Positions 12,201 through 24,004 of a DNA stretch of 64,000 nt are shown piece by piece; within the stretch, counting starts at the first letter, position 1; every line of letters starts with the position of its first letter. This DNA comes from Yamagishiella unicocca. Lineage: Eukaryota; Chlorophyta; Chlorophyceae; Chlamydomonadales; Volvocaceae. The stretch covers positions 1,178,001 through 1,242,000 of the forward strand of contig BDSL01000001.1 of NCBI GenBank assembly GCA_003116995.1, written 5' to 3'. Under the pieces are notes generated by a model, which was given only the letters and a program-made list of their open reading frames with translations, was not told the origin of the DNA and did no database searches. The position numbers and the translations under genes are program-made.

Positions 12201-13557
12201 CTGGAGGCCAGGGAGGGTACGCCGTACAGCCCGGCGGCACGGGCGGCACCGACAGTGCCGCTGAGGGGCGGGGGAGGGGGCAGGGGTTGGGGCAGCGGCT
12301 GGATTGGGCTGCGCTTGCAGGTGCCTTTCGGTTTGTTTCGGCAAGCTCAGGTTATGGACCGGCGCTTGCAATGGCATAGGTCGTTAAGCTGCCGGGTGAG
12401 GCGCCCGTGGGGGCAGGGATTGGCGGTCGTGGGCTGGCAGGTGGGCATCGCCCCCTCCCACCCACCCACCTGCCACCGGGCTTCCTCTCCACCCTCCCAC
12501 CTGAGCAGCACATCAGTGCCCATGTTGGGTCCGTAGTTGGGTCCCGACAGCGCCATGATGGGGTGCAGGTCCAGGGCGCGCATAAGGCCCTTGGTGGCGT
12601 CCAGGGCCACCATCATGCAATCTGTGGGGGTGCCTGGGGCCACCCAGGGGGCGGGAGTTGCGGAGGGGTTAGCCCGCGAAACACGGTGGCAGGCTGGCGA
12701 GCCTCTGACCCCGACCTCTGCTGGGCCCTCCAGCTAAAGCAGGACATAAATTTCCTGCCCCTGCAACCCCCGGCCCCTGCCCCCGCATCAGGACTGTCAA
12801 CTCGTGCCGGCGTCATTGCTGATCTCCCTCTGCTGAAGACCGTGTCCCACCATCGCAGCCACCGCTACCACCACCACAAGTGCAGTAGCGCCACAACCCT
12901 CCGACTGTTACCCGCCTCCGTCATCGCCATCGAAACAGCTGCACCACCATCCCCAACAGCCGCAAGGAGCCCACTCATCCGCACCCGACAGCGCATACGT
13001 GTCGGGGCCTAGATCCGGCCGCGTACGGAGCTCCATGTCGTAACGGAGCGTGAGGCCCATGCTGTCCGGGGCACGGGGGGAGCGAGATATTGGGGGAAGG
13101 TTTGGAGAGGTCGGGTGCTGGGGTTCGGTTGGGATACCGGCGAGGAATATGGTGCCTGTGACGCGGTAGCAGGGGGAGCTGGTTGATACCGGCGGGCGGC
13201 CTGGAAGCGACATCGACCGAACCTGAAACTGCTACCCACCTCGCTGCGCTCTTGTTGCGAGCTGGTGCAACCACGATAACTCTTTGACCTGTTTCTGTGC
13301 GCAGCTTGCCGGCCAGGGATTGAAGCGCAGGGCTCTCAACACCATCGTCTGCATTGATAGTGCACTCGTCAGGTGACCGCCGCTGGCCCCGAGTATACTC
13401 CGCGGTATTTACCGTTAGTTAGCAACAAGCAAGGCTGTGCGGCGCGGACCACAACGGTAGCCGTTCGCGACCTCGTCAGCGCGAATTGTACGCCATGTCG
13501 CCCTTGCTGCTCCGCAAGATTGGTTGCCCACCGCCCCTTCAAAGTTATGTGACGCAT
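9260..13557 (-). CDS. surE: SurE-family 5'/3'-nucleotidase, 11 exons
   Basis: Predicted metal-dependent nucleoside monophosphate phosphatase (survival protein E family), with an N-terminal organelle-targeting-like leader rich in Arg/Ala/Thr. Exons in transcript order: 13413-13557, 13240-13348, 12985-13061, 12501-12633, 12146-12260, 11797-11952, 11196-11219, 10991-11084, 10187-10458, 9729-9851, 9260-9370; 452 aa. Motifs: LLLTNDDGVESPAL (metal-binding NDDG, restored only by splicing exon 1 to 2), VIVVAPARNKSAAS, GTPTDC, MALSGPNYGPNMGTDVLLSG, TVGAARAAGLYGVP, FLNLNVPADW, GLMFYKDSYVV, and DVMALQAGDMSISTL near the C-terminus. Compared with bacterial SurE it has extra segments in exon 6 and an Asn/Gly-repeat linker in exon 9. 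The 24-bp exon 7 is phase-consistent but the weakest call; an alternative longer exon around 11,190-11,320 cannot be excluded. Confidence 0.88.
10522..10772. repeat. ~250-bp (GGTTGT)n hexanucleotide microsatellite
   Basis: About 40 near-perfect units of GGTTGT (ACAACC on the gene's sense strand) lie wholly in SurE intron 8 (10,459-10,990). It creates long open frames on both strands encoding His-Asn, Gln-Pro or Val/Cys-Gly repeats. The phase-conserved splice from exon 8 (10,991) to exon 9 (10,458) removes it, and the joined protein then matches SurE. Confidence 0.92.
11520..11626. repeat. 31-nt near-perfect inverted repeat (hairpin) in SurE intron 6
   Basis: Arms 11,520-11,550 and 11,596-11,626 are reverse complements with one mismatch, separated by 45 nt that contain a further short GGGC/GCCC pairing. 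The RNA of either strand would fold to a long hairpin. Parts of the arms recur at 11,640-11,720 and near 45,540 (GTTTTGAGATGCATGCTGGA-like), so a transposon origin is likely. Confidence 0.85.
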
Positions 13558-14615
13558 GGCTGCAGGTCTGCGGTCCTACACTGCAAGCTAAGAGAGGAGG
13601 TCACGTGCGCGCACACAGTCCCATGCAAGCTTTCGCGGAAAGTCTATAATGCTCAATATTCAAGCTTCAGTTTGTCGACTTGCCAATCTTTTATCCGAGT
13701 ATCTGATTACAACGATATGGGTTGCGCGCCACCTCACACCGTGCGCGTCCACGCTTCGGAGCGCGAAAACCGGCGACCCATTCAAGCCCCCCGCCATCAG
13801 AATTAGACACGGATACAGTACCAACAAGTCCCATACGACTTCTTTGGGATCAGATGTCAATCAAATGTTTTTGCATGACGCTTGCACAAGCAACCAACTT
13901 ATCGGTGCGGTTTGCTAAGCCATCAACATTGCCCCAACCTTGGCAACAATATACTAATGTAAACAAAGCTTCAAGCATATCACAATGGAAACGTTTCGCA
14001 AGTCCCATTCCGCTTCTGCACCAGCTGACGGCCTCCATTACGTCAAGGGTAGAGGCATCACGTGATGCACAATCTATGCAATAGACTAGGCATTAGATAT
14101 CTGCTTCTCCCGCTGCGTGGAGCGCCTGGGACTGCGCCTGGCAAACAAGTAAGACTGACCCATGGGGTCCGAGCAGCACCAACCTAACGCGGGCTGCCCC
14201 CAACAGACACGCACGCATACCGAACCACATGCTGTAACACACTGCTACGATGGATTGTGGCGACCGCCGCCTACAACCACCTACAAAGCCAAGCATGGCT
14301 TGCCCCCGTACATCCGGCCGGACCCGGCGCTATTCCCTTCCCAGCCGCCACCTCCCCGCGACGGCATAGACATCCGCCATGCGGCACGGCCCGCGGGGCC
14401 CTGCGGCCGCGATGACGTCCGCATTACCTCTGACGTCTATGGCCGGCATCATCCCGCGATGGAGCCGCTGCTCTTGGCCCCGCGAAGCAGCCCTCCGTGC
14501 ACGAAGCCGCCGACCCAGGACGGCATTTGCCCGGGCCCGCCCGCTGGCATGTAGTAGCAGTAACTGCTACATTGGGACCCAGACCACAAGGTAGAGCCAT
14601 CGGCGCATCGTGTTG
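13558..14615. other. Spacer between SurE start and GH1 copy A stop
   Basis: Both flanking genes are on the minus strand, so this holds the 3' UTR of GH1 copy A and the promoter of SurE. 13,620-14,090 is clearly more AT-rich than the surrounding genes. A TTACA (minus-strand TGTAA) lies near 13,706. A TIR-family copy is at 14,551-14,607. No coding exon recognised. Confidence 0.6.
14551..14607 (+). repeat. TIR-family copy
   Basis: Diverged forward copy: GTAGTAGCAGTAACTGCTAC replaces the TTGTTGTAACGGTTAC end, then TTGGGACCCAGACCACAAGG and TAGAGCCATCGGCGCA follow, in the same order as in the 29,226 copy. It sits immediately downstream of the GH1 copy A stop codon. Confidence 0.8.
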
Positions 14616-17600
14616 CTAATGCAGCAGCTGCTGCTGATGCAGCTGCTCCTTCTGTTTGCTCGAGCCATGCCGCTGCAGCGTCATTCGCTTGCGAGCGACC
14701 TGGCGCAGCGCCTCCCGATCCTGGGGCATCTGGCGGTAGAACTCCTTGAGCGCGATGCTGCCCTCCTTCATGTACGGCAGGGCAGGGCGGTTGGCAGGGC
14801 GACTGGTTAAGCGCGTGCGTGGGATCAATCCGGGCGGACCCCGAACTCGGCTGCCATCGCGCACACCTTCCTTGGTAGCAAGGCGTAGGTATCCTCTTTT
14901 AGCCCTTCTTTTCCAAGCAACGTCACTGAACAGGTGAGGTTCGTGACCGGTCACCGCAAGTTGCATTAATAACCGTACCCCCACGCACGACGCCCGCGCT
15001 GCATGCCGCGCGGCTTCGTCCGCAGCCACCTTTAGCTTGCGGTCCACGCTGCCGTCCGGCTCCCACGCGTACAGCCCGAACTTCATGGTGTAGCCGGTGG
15101 CCCACTCCAGGGCGTCAACCAGCGTCCTGGGTGGCGCCGGCAGCGAACGGGAACATCATCATCCAGCCGCGGCATGCTACGGCCCAGAGGTGAGCGAGGC
15201 AGCTGGTAATACTGCCTACTTCTCGTATCATAGTAGTAGTAACGGTTAACTGTTACACACGCAGGTGCTTTCGACAGGGCAATGTCCGGACAATACCCAT
15301 CCCGCAGGTGCTTTCGACGAGGCAATGTCCGATATGGCAGCGAGGATGATGACCGCGGCGGGCGGAGCTCGCTCCCCACCCCCCGCGCCGCCCTTGTAGA
15401 TGGAGCGCCTTCCCCCCTCACCAGTAGTACACCCCGCGCACGTCGTAGCCGTCGGCCACTGCGTGCAGCACCTGCGTGTGTGTTTGCGGACGAGGTGGCG
15501 GTGGGGGAAGGGGCCAACCGCACGAGGAAAATCATTTGCGCCGTTCACGCACGTCGCTGACACGACCCTCACCTGCAAGCCTCCTCCTCGTCCAACCCCC
15601 CTCGTGCGCCCAGTCGCTGGCGAGGGGGCTCCTGCCGGACGATTGGCGGCTTACGTGCCCAGGGCCGGTTCGCCGCGCTATCTAGCTAACTAGCTGCCGT
15701 ACGTACGGCCCCACTAGTTTTCAAGCTGCCGTACGGCCTACCTGCTGCAAGTAGGCCTCAATCATGGCAGCTCGGCGGTCGTCCCGTGCGTCCGCGATGC
15801 CGGTCTCGGTGATGTACATGGGGATGCCGAACTGGGAGCACCTGCGAGTTGGTGGTAGGGGTGAGGTGGGTGGGCGACGGGGAGAGAGGTTTTCGGAGAT
15901 CGCCCCATGTGCGGGTTCAAGAAAAGCTGGACACTTCACCGCCACCACCCGTCTCCTTACCAACGCCCAGGAGACAAGGATACACTGCGCAGCCATCCCT
16001 GACTTCCTCTCTCAATTTAGGGAAACGACGCAAAGGAAACGTTGACAATGTCTGCGCGCGCTTGCGACCTGCTGACGCCATCGCATCCGCCGCCCCTGCC
16101 TGGAGCGCACCTCTTAATTGCCTCGTACATGCCCTCGGGGTAGATGGGGTAATACATGTCCGTCATGACCTCCTGCTGCCGGTGTGTTGGCGTCAAGTGC
16201 CAGCTGACCACACCGCGAGAGTAGTAGTTGATGCCCCACCAGTCGCACGGCGGCTTGCCGGACGGGTCCCGCCAGCGCTGCCACACGCCCAGCAGCGGCA
16301 CCTTCCACACGAACTCCCCCGTCAGCATCCAGTGCTCCATCACGTTGCACCCCACCCAGTACGTCATCCAGTCAGCAACGACCCTGCGCGTTTCACGGCC
16401 CACCGGGCAACCACACACACAAACACACACGCGAGGCAGGAGCGCGGTGCGGTGAAGGGCGGGCGGGCGCGGCAGGTGCGCGCACATGGCAACTGAATAA
16501 CGATGCTTGCGTGTATCGTATCGGTACGTCTAGGTGCAAGACCGACACACGGACGGCCGCAACTGTATGTAGCTAAATGGTTATCCTGTCACCCTGCGGC
16601 CGGCGCTGACACCCGCAGCTCCTTCGTCTCCCCCAACCCCGTCCACCTTACTTCGCCAATGCGAAGATCAGCCCCGTGCTCTGCGGCTCGAAGGTGATGT
16701 GGTGGTTGACCAGCCCCACAAGCGCCGTGTCACCCCCGGGCAGCGCCTTGATGGCGCGGTAGGCGGCCACGTGGGCCTTGAGCAGGTTGCTCAGCATGCG
16801 GCCCGCGCCCACCAGGTCCATGAAGTGGCCCGGGGGGGCAATGCCGATCACCCAGCCGAGGAAGAGATAGCACTGTGCGTGGGTGGGGAACAGGTCCCGG
16901 AGGGATTGTTCCGGCGGTGGCATCAGAGTGTGTGTTTCGGTCTAGCGGCTGCTGGTGGAATGGACGACGCGTGGACAGAGAGGTGGTGAGTGCATGGACG
17001 TGAGCTTGTCCGACGAACCGGAGCCACGAAGGACGCGTTTGCTTCATACCAGGAACTTCATAGCCTCCTAAATCCTAGGAGCAATGCACTTTTTAACCAC
17101 TTTAGTTCTCCAGTTACGTCATTTTGCGTCATCTTGCCTGTCGCATTACCTAGAGCGGGTGGTCTGACCCTACCATGCCCGCAACCGCTATGCGCCTGAA
17201 ACAGACGCACCGTCGGCTCGTTGAAGGTTGCCCACAGGCGGATTCTGGATCCGAACCATCCGAAGCAGCGCTTGCAGAAGTCCACGAACGCGGGTATGTT
17301 TTCCTCCCGCGTGAAGCCGCCCGCGTCCTCGAACCAGGTCGGGTGCACGAAGTGCCACAGCGTGGCGTTGGGCTCCAGCTTGTGTGCCTCCATGCAGTCG
17401 AGCATCTGGTGGTACCTGGCAGGGGGGGGGAGGGCAGCGGAGGGGAGGAGAGGGGCAGGGAGGCACGGCAAAGAATGTGGAGGCGAGACCACTTCACTGT
17501 AGCCCCTGAAGACCGCTACCAGCTGTCCGCTCCCCTTTCATACGTCCCGACGCCCCCGATGTCCCACACTTCCAACCCCTGGCCCACCTGCGCACAGCCT

Positions 17601-18529
17601 CCATGTCGATCACGCCCCGCTCCGGCTCGATGCGCGCCCACTCGATAGAGAAGCGGAATGTCGTGCTGCCCAAGTCTGCAGCCAGCTTGATGTCCTCCTC
17701 GTACCTGTCCGCGCACACGCAGGGCAGGTCCGGCTCCGGTAGGGCACGCAGACAGGCAGGGATGTGCCGGCAGGCACCGCGAGTCGCTTGGAGCGTGACC
17801 CACCATCGCAGCAAGCGCCCTATGAAAGTTGCGTGAGGGTGCGAGCACACGCCGCGGCCTCCGATAGCGGCGGTGCAGGCGCTTCACACTGGGGCAGTTC
17901 GACTGGCGCATGCAAGCACGACAGGGAGCGGCCGACAGGCGCATTAGGGCTGCTGGCTGAAGGGAGTTCATTCGTGGGGAGAGGCCAACGGGGGAGCACA
18001 TGGAGGCGAAAGCCGGCGGTCAACCCGCCCTGAAGCTCGTGGAAAGGAGTCCTACCGTCGCAACCTCGGGGCATCCCCACCTCCACCGAAACTGGTCATC
18101 CGCCTGAACCTAGGAGCCTTTCACGACGCCCGCTGGGGCTCAAGTAACACGGACGCAATCGGAGACCCGCCTGTCCCAGAAGCCGTTGGTGATGCTGACG
18201 CCGAACTTGCCGCGCACGGCCGGGACACCGAGGTGCCGCAGCGGCCAGCGGCTTTGCGCGAAGCGGGTCCAGTTGGAGCCGTTGTCTCCCGAGCTCTGCC
18301 AGACCGAGAGGCCCACGCCCTTGAGGAAGCGCGAGCGGAGGTCTGGCTTGATCCCGTCGGGTTGGGCGCAGCAGTTGCCGTTCATTTTAGGGGCATCGGC
18401 TGCTGCGGCGGCCTCGCGCGTTGCTGGAACCGCCGCGGGAATATGGGCTGCTGCGTGCCTATGATGGGCTGGCACGGGAACGTTCGCTAGGGGAGCCCGC
18501 GGGCTTACGTTTTCAGTTGAGGGTTTCAT
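14616..18529 (-). CDS. Glycoside hydrolase family 1 protein, copy A, 9 exons
   Basis: GH1 (beta/alpha)8-barrel retaining glycosidase-like protein. Exons in transcript order: 18171-18529, 17588-17704, 17211-17415, 16652-16872, 16111-16383, 15742-15841, 15422-15471, 15030-15126, 14616-14765; 523 aa. Motifs: FRFSIEWARIEPERG, ATLWHFVHPTWFEDAGGF, the acid/base motif TFNEPT, VNHHITF, DWWGINYYSRG, and the nucleophile motif MYITETGIAD (canonical ITENG has Asn where this has Thr), then DALEWATGYTMKFGLYAW. All internal exon lengths equal those of copy B. Exon 1 carries a longer, Pro/Ala-rich N-terminus. To keep frame, intron 1 needs a GC donor (GACAG|GCGGGT). The short C-terminus (ending in Gln/His/Leu) differs completely from copy B. 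Substrate is unknown; the HHITF segment recalls plant SFR2-type GH1 transferases, a tentative comparison. Confidence 0.88.
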
Positions 18530-19145
18530 TGGCAAATTGGTACGAATTCCGCTGATGAGTTGTTAGTGCAAGGCATTCCGCGAGATGTGCGAGCCGAGAC
18601 CTTTGACCACAGACACAGGTGCATGTGGGCTATCCAGGTAGCCAGGAAGCTACGAGTAGCTGAAGAGCAATCGCATCGCATACTGCCAGCTGTCTGCACG
18701 TCCCCTGTGCGCAAGGTCCGTAACGACCCCTGGGTCAAGCCCAGTGGTTGCCGCTATAGTTATTCCAGCCTGAGCCGTACGTAATAATCACGAGGTTTTG
18801 CGTCGTCAGCGGCGTGTACAGCACCAGCAGCTCGACAATGGCATAGGCTTGGGAATGTTGGGTTGTGGCTGATGCGAGAACAAGAGAAGTTTAACTGTTT
18901 ATTATTGTCTTCATGCAGGTAGGGAACTATTCTGAGACGACCAAGGGAAGTCATGGTTGATGGTGTCAGAAAGTTCCGGGCGTTGCCAGTTTTACTCCAC
19001 TACCGGTGAAATTGACGCAGACGCACCCAACTGCCTTATATTCAGATCGCAGCACCAAAGGTAGATGACCATCCAGTACCGTAGATATACTTGATATACT
19101 AGTTCTTCTCCCTATTCATATGTTGCCTGACCTGTCAGCGCAACA
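18530..19145. promoter_or_regulatory. Shared bidirectional promoter region of the GH1 pair
   Basis: These 616 bp separate the start codons of the divergent GH1 copies A (-) and B (+), so both promoters and 5' UTRs must lie here unless there are undetected upstream non-coding exons. The part next to copy B is AT-richer, with a TATATACTTGATATAC stretch around 19,080-19,100 that could include a TATA-like element about 60 bp from the ATG. No sharp operator-like palindrome seen. Confidence 0.55.
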
Positions 19146-22100
19146 ATGAACGGAAATGAAACGCCAGGAGCCACAGGCGACAATGAGAAGATACGATTTT
19201 TGAAGGGCGCTGCCATCAGCGTTTGGCAGAACTCTGGCGACGCCGGTTCCAACTGGACGCGTTTTGCGAAAAGCCTATGGCCCTTTCGTTATTTCGGCGT
19301 GAGCGCCATCAGGGGGAAATATAACATTGACAAGTGCAGCGACTTCTGGAACAAGTAGGTCCCTCAGGCGGTGTGGCTTGTGGCTTCACAAGCGTTACAC
19401 TACCAAAGTTCCGGAAAGTCGTGCCTCTATCAGGAGCGCGCAGCACCCAATTGTGGGCAACGTCTGTATCGCAGCGTTGCAGTGATTCGCTGTGGCTACG
19501 GGGAGTTTACCTACAGGTCCCGTGGGTCCTTTGCGCTGCATCAGCTGGCAAATCCCGCCTGCTCCTGTCCGAGAAATCACCCCCAGTCTCAGCACTTCCA
19601 CCGTATGACGGCCTTACACTCACCCCTTTCCCTCTCCCTCTCCCTTTGCGTTCCGCACCAGCTATGAGCGGGACATCAAGTTGGCCGCCGACATCGGCAG
19701 CACCACCCTCCGCTTCTCCATCGAGTGGGCGCGCATCGAGCCAGAGCGGGGGGTGATTGACATGGAGGCTGTGCGCAGGTGGGCCAGGGGGTGGGAGTGT
19801 GGGACATCGGGGGCGTCGGGACGTATGAAAGGGGAGCGGACAGCTGGTAGCGGTCTTCAGGGGCTGCAGTGAAGTGGTCTCGCCGCAACATTCTTTGCCG
19901 TACACCCCCCTCCGCTGCCCTGCCCTCCCCTGCCCTCCCCCCCCCCTGCCAGGTACCACCAGATGCTCGACTGCATGAAGGCACACAAGCTGGAGCCCAA
20001 CGCCACGCTGTGGCACTTCGTGCACCCGACCTGGTTCGAGGACGCGGGCGGCTTCACGCGGGAGGAAAACATACCCGCGTTCGTGGACTTCAGCAAGCGC
20101 TGCTTCGGATGGTTCGGATCCAGAATCCGCCTGTGGGCAACCTTCAACGAGCCGACGGTTAGTAATAATGGCCGCGGAGGAGGGGCGAGGTCGGGACCGC
20201 AAACACTCCTCTGGAAGGCAACCAATCATGCACGCGGCTGATTGCTGTCACGGCAAGCGGGTACTGATTGCTGTCACGGCAAGCGGGTACCTGGCCAGCA
20301 GGTACGACAGCGGTAGACAACTCCCCTTGCTCCACACGAGCCGTGCTGGTGAAGAATGCACTCAGCGCCAATCTTGATGGACCCGGCTGCAGTGTGTTTC
20401 GGCCTGCGCTTGGGCACCGGCGAACCGGAATGCGGGACGTGCACCAGGGGGTGACTTGCTCCACCGGGCTCCCAATCCTACCTTCGCTTTGCCATCGGCA
20501 CACCTGATAAGTCGTAGAGTCCCCCCATCCCGTTGCGCAGTGCTACATGTTCCTGGGCTGGATAGTCGGCATTGCTCCCCCGGGCCGCATCTTCGACCTT
20601 GTCGGCGCGGGCCGCATGCTGAGCACCATGCTGAAGGCCCACGTCGCGGCCTACCATGCCATCAAGGCCATGCCCGGGGGCGATAAGGCCCAGGTGGGGC
20701 TGGTCAGCCACCACATCACCTTCGAGGCACAAGCCCCGGGTATCCTCCATGGCATGGCCAAGTAAGTGCGGAGGGAACTGGTGCGGGGGCCGAGAGCTGG
20801 GGGGCAAAACCAAAGTGGTCCTCCAGGGCAAAGGCAGCGGAGAGGAGTGAAGTGGGGTGTGCCATCATGCCGTTTGCGATGGTGTGTTTTCGAGAGAACA
20901 ATGCCGCATAGCCGATGACAGGACGAAGTCAAAGCTAGGTGGCGCTGAGCAAGGTGCTCCAGCTGCAGGGTGGCTTCGGCACGGTAGTCGGTTGGTGGCG
21001 TTTGGAAGAGCCGGCTTGCGCTGTGCTTCACGTGTCAAGGTGTGGGATACCTGGCCGTGGTGTGTGTGTCTGCGCCGTCCCCAACACATCCTCGTGCGCC
21101 CGTCTGTTCGCCTCGCCGCTAGCAGGCCCGCTCCGCCCGGCGCCCGCCGCCCTGCCTGCACAGCCCTCCTTTGCACCCCTCACTATGCACCCATGTCTCC
21201 TCCCACCTGCGTCCGCCAGGATGCTGTCGGACTGGATGACGTACTGGTGGGGCTGGGACGTGATAGAGCACTGGATGCTGACGGGTGAGTTCGTGTGGAA
21301 GCTGCCGGTGCTGGGCGTGTGGCAGCGCTGGCGGGACCCGGCCGGCAAGCCGCCGTGCGACTGGTGGGGCATCAACTACTACTCTCGCGGCATTTTCTCT
21401 TGGTACCTGTGCCCGAGCTGCCGGCATCAGGAGGTCATGACGGACATGTACTACCCCATCTACCCCGAGGGCATGTACCGGGCAATCAAAAGGTGCGCTC
21501 CAGGGGTGGTGGATGTCTTGAGGCGCGTCAAAAGGTGCGCTCCAGGGATGTCAAAAGGTGCGCGCAAGGGGTGGTGGATGTCTATACTCATTCCGGTTTG
21601 CAGACACCCGATGGCAATTGAAGCCTTTACACACCCGAGTCCGCCGCACCGGTGAACAAGCAGACTGCCATACCGGTACTAGGGTTTATTCGCTGGCTGA
21701 CGTGCCCGCTACATGCCTTTCTCCGTCCAGCCTACCGGCGCCCACCAGCAGCACGCAACTAGAACGCAACCTAGCTAGTCGCACGCGTCCTCGCGGGGTT
21801 TCTGGCACTCGACCCTGCGCACCCGAACACACCTCCCTACCTTTCATCCCTGCCCCCACCTCACCCCTATCACCAACTAACGCCACCCCAGGTGCTCGGA
21901 GTTCGGCATCCCCATGTACATCACCGAGACCGGCATCGCGGACGCACGGGACGACCGCCGCTCCATTATGATCGACGCCTACCTCAAAGAGGCGAGTGGC
22001 AAGCGTGACACGCACCCGAGGCACAAGCTGGACGCCTCACCTCCCACCTGTCGTATACCCGATGGAACCCCTGAGCTACTCGTCACACATTGCATGCAAC

Positions 22101-23019
22101 TGCTTTGAATCATCAATGTCATCGCCCCTTGAGAGCCAAATTCATAAGTCCCCACGTCCCTCCTCACAGCCTGATTCCCGCCCCGCAAACTGGCTCCGAA
22201 ACCGACCGTACAGGTGCTGCGCGCCGTAGCGGAGGGCCTCGACGTGCGGGGCTTCTACTACTGGTGGGTGGGGGCCCAAGTCGGTGTCGCGGCTCTCGAA
22301 GGGACTCTGGATGGCAGGAGCAAAGTGGTTTCAGGGTCGCCTGGGAGCTGGGACGCTGGCAGGCGGGCAGGGACAGAGCGGAAGGTCATTGTGGTGCGCA
22401 TGGTGCCACCTGCTTGCAGCACCTCCCTCCGAGCATGCCCTCCTGGCGGGCGCAGCCTCCTCGGTCAGCACTTCAGGTCACCGACATGCATCCGCCCCTT
22501 GCCTCGTGACCCCCCCTTGCCGCCCCCAGGACGCTCATCGACAACCTGGAGTGGGCCACCGGCTACACCATGAAGTTCGGGCTGTACGCGTGGGAGCCGG
22601 ACGGCAGCGTGGACCGCAAGCTGAAGGTGCGTAGCTCACGTGGGGGGCGGCGTGTCCGCGGAATAGCACGGAGAGGCGGTGCGCGGTAGAGGCAGCCGGG
22701 GGCGGAGGAACGGACTTGCGCAACCAGGGACTAGCAGCTAGGATAGTGAACCATGACGACTTGGCTGCTGTGTACTGCCGGTGTGCAGGAGGGCAGCAAG
22801 ACGCTGGTGCGCTACTTCAAGACGCTGCCTGACGACCTGGCGGGCGTGCGCGAGGCGGCGCGCAGGGCGCAGGCGGTGCTGGGCAGCGACATGGGTGTGG
22901 AGGAGGAGCTGGAGCAGGAGGGCTTCGTGCGGATGGGGCCCGAGGGCAAGGTGCTGCGGGGACCGAAGGCGGCAGCCGGGGCCGCGAAGGGCGGCGTGGG
23001 CATGGTGGCCATCGGGTAA
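19146..23019 (+). CDS. Glycoside hydrolase family 1 protein, copy B, 9 exons
   Basis: Paralog of copy A in opposite orientation. Exons: 19146-19354, 19662-19778, 19953-20157, 20541-20761, 21220-21492, 21892-21991, 22214-22263, 22530-22626, 22789-23019; 500 aa. Exons 2-8 have the same lengths and phases as copy A and very similar protein (TTLRFSIEWARIEPERGVID, TFNEPT, DWWGINYYSRGIFSWY, MYITETGIADARDD, DNLEWATGYTMKFGLYAW). Both GH1 glutamates are present. The nucleophile motif is ITETG rather than ITENG, as in copy A, so the change predates the duplication. Intron 6 needs a GC donor (AAAGAG|GCGAGT), where copy A uses GT. The C-terminal exon encodes a ~75-residue charged tail absent from copy A. 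It has no obvious signal peptide. Physiological substrate unknown. Confidence 0.9.
20239..20290. repeat. Two-copy 26-bp tandem duplication in GH1 copy B intron 3
   Basis: 20,239-20,264 and 20,265-20,290 are identical (TGATTGCTGTCACGGCAAGC...). The repeat is intronic and absent from the equivalent intron of copy A, so it post-dates the gene duplication. Confidence 0.9.
21486..21570. repeat. Repeated splice-donor segment after GH1 copy B exon 5
   Basis: A TCAAAAGGTGCGCTCCAGGG unit that includes the exon 5 donor (AAAG|GTGCGC at 21,493) recurs at about 21,528 and, partly, at 21,551, each copy carrying another AAAAGGTGCG. Only the first keeps the frame length of copy A (273-bp exon). Confidence 0.8.
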
Positions 23020-24004
23020 AGCTGACGTGGCGGGTGGTGGCTAACGTGGGGAGCGATGGAGGGGATGCGCGGGTGTCGCATCGGAGCTGCGCTGGATGCC
23101 GGGATGCGGGATGCCGGCTTGTTCGGGCGACGGCGCGGGTCAGGTGCGCCTCGACCAGCCGTCATCAGTGCTCGTGCGCGTGGATTCCAGCAGGGTGCCC
23201 TCGCTACGGCGGGCGATGGCGAGTGCGGGTGGAAGACATTTGGGGGCAGGGCTATAAGCGAATTCAAGGCAAGGTCAGACGTAGAATGGGTCGTGTGTCG
23301 TTCGGCTTGGGCCGGATTGAAGCCAAGCTGCACAACGGTGCCACGTGAGTTTCCCTGGCGTGGACACGGTGAGAGTTTGACTCGAAAGCAGGCCAACTGC
23401 CCGATTTTGTTCGGCACCAGGCGTGATGGCCGAAGGAGATTTTGGAAACTGACAAGCGATTGCGAAGCGAAACAGTGGCCCACTGCAACAAGTGTACCTG
23501 GTGGATGCCGTTAGAATTGAAAGGAACACGCAGGCGGCGATACGCAGGTAGATATTTGGGAGAGGGGTAGATTTACATGTGGTCACACCCGCAGCTCTCC
23601 CTAGGTGCCATTATACGTAAAGGCATCTCAGTTTGCGAAGGCATGCGTCAGTCTAACAAGCTTCGCTTGTTCATAACATCACTGTGTAATTGCGCTATGA
23701 GCTCAATAACTGCCATAGCACAAGCGGACATGCCGATAGCATAGTGTACATTATATACCTGTATACAAGAGTGCATACTGTGCAAATAGACGACGCACGG
23801 CTCACCCGACTCCTGCGGAAACCCCCTCAAGCTGGTCTGCCCAGCACGGCACGATGGTCAGGCTCGGCTGCACAGGGCTGCACCCGAAGAGAGGCGCATG
23901 AACAGCCCAATCTCATGCGCCATGACCCCAAACCAGACAACAATACCAACCAAACACCTCGAAAACACTAAAGCACCATCGTGCCCCGCACACACAGCGC
24001 ACAC
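23020..24004. other. Convergent spacer between GH1 copy B and rhodanese gene
   Basis: Holds both 3' UTRs. TGTAA on the plus strand occurs near 23,685 and TTACA (TGTAA on minus) near 23,571; the two overlap in reach, so the transcripts may overlap. The right half (23,500-23,960) is AT-richer. No exon chain recognised. Confidence 0.55.
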
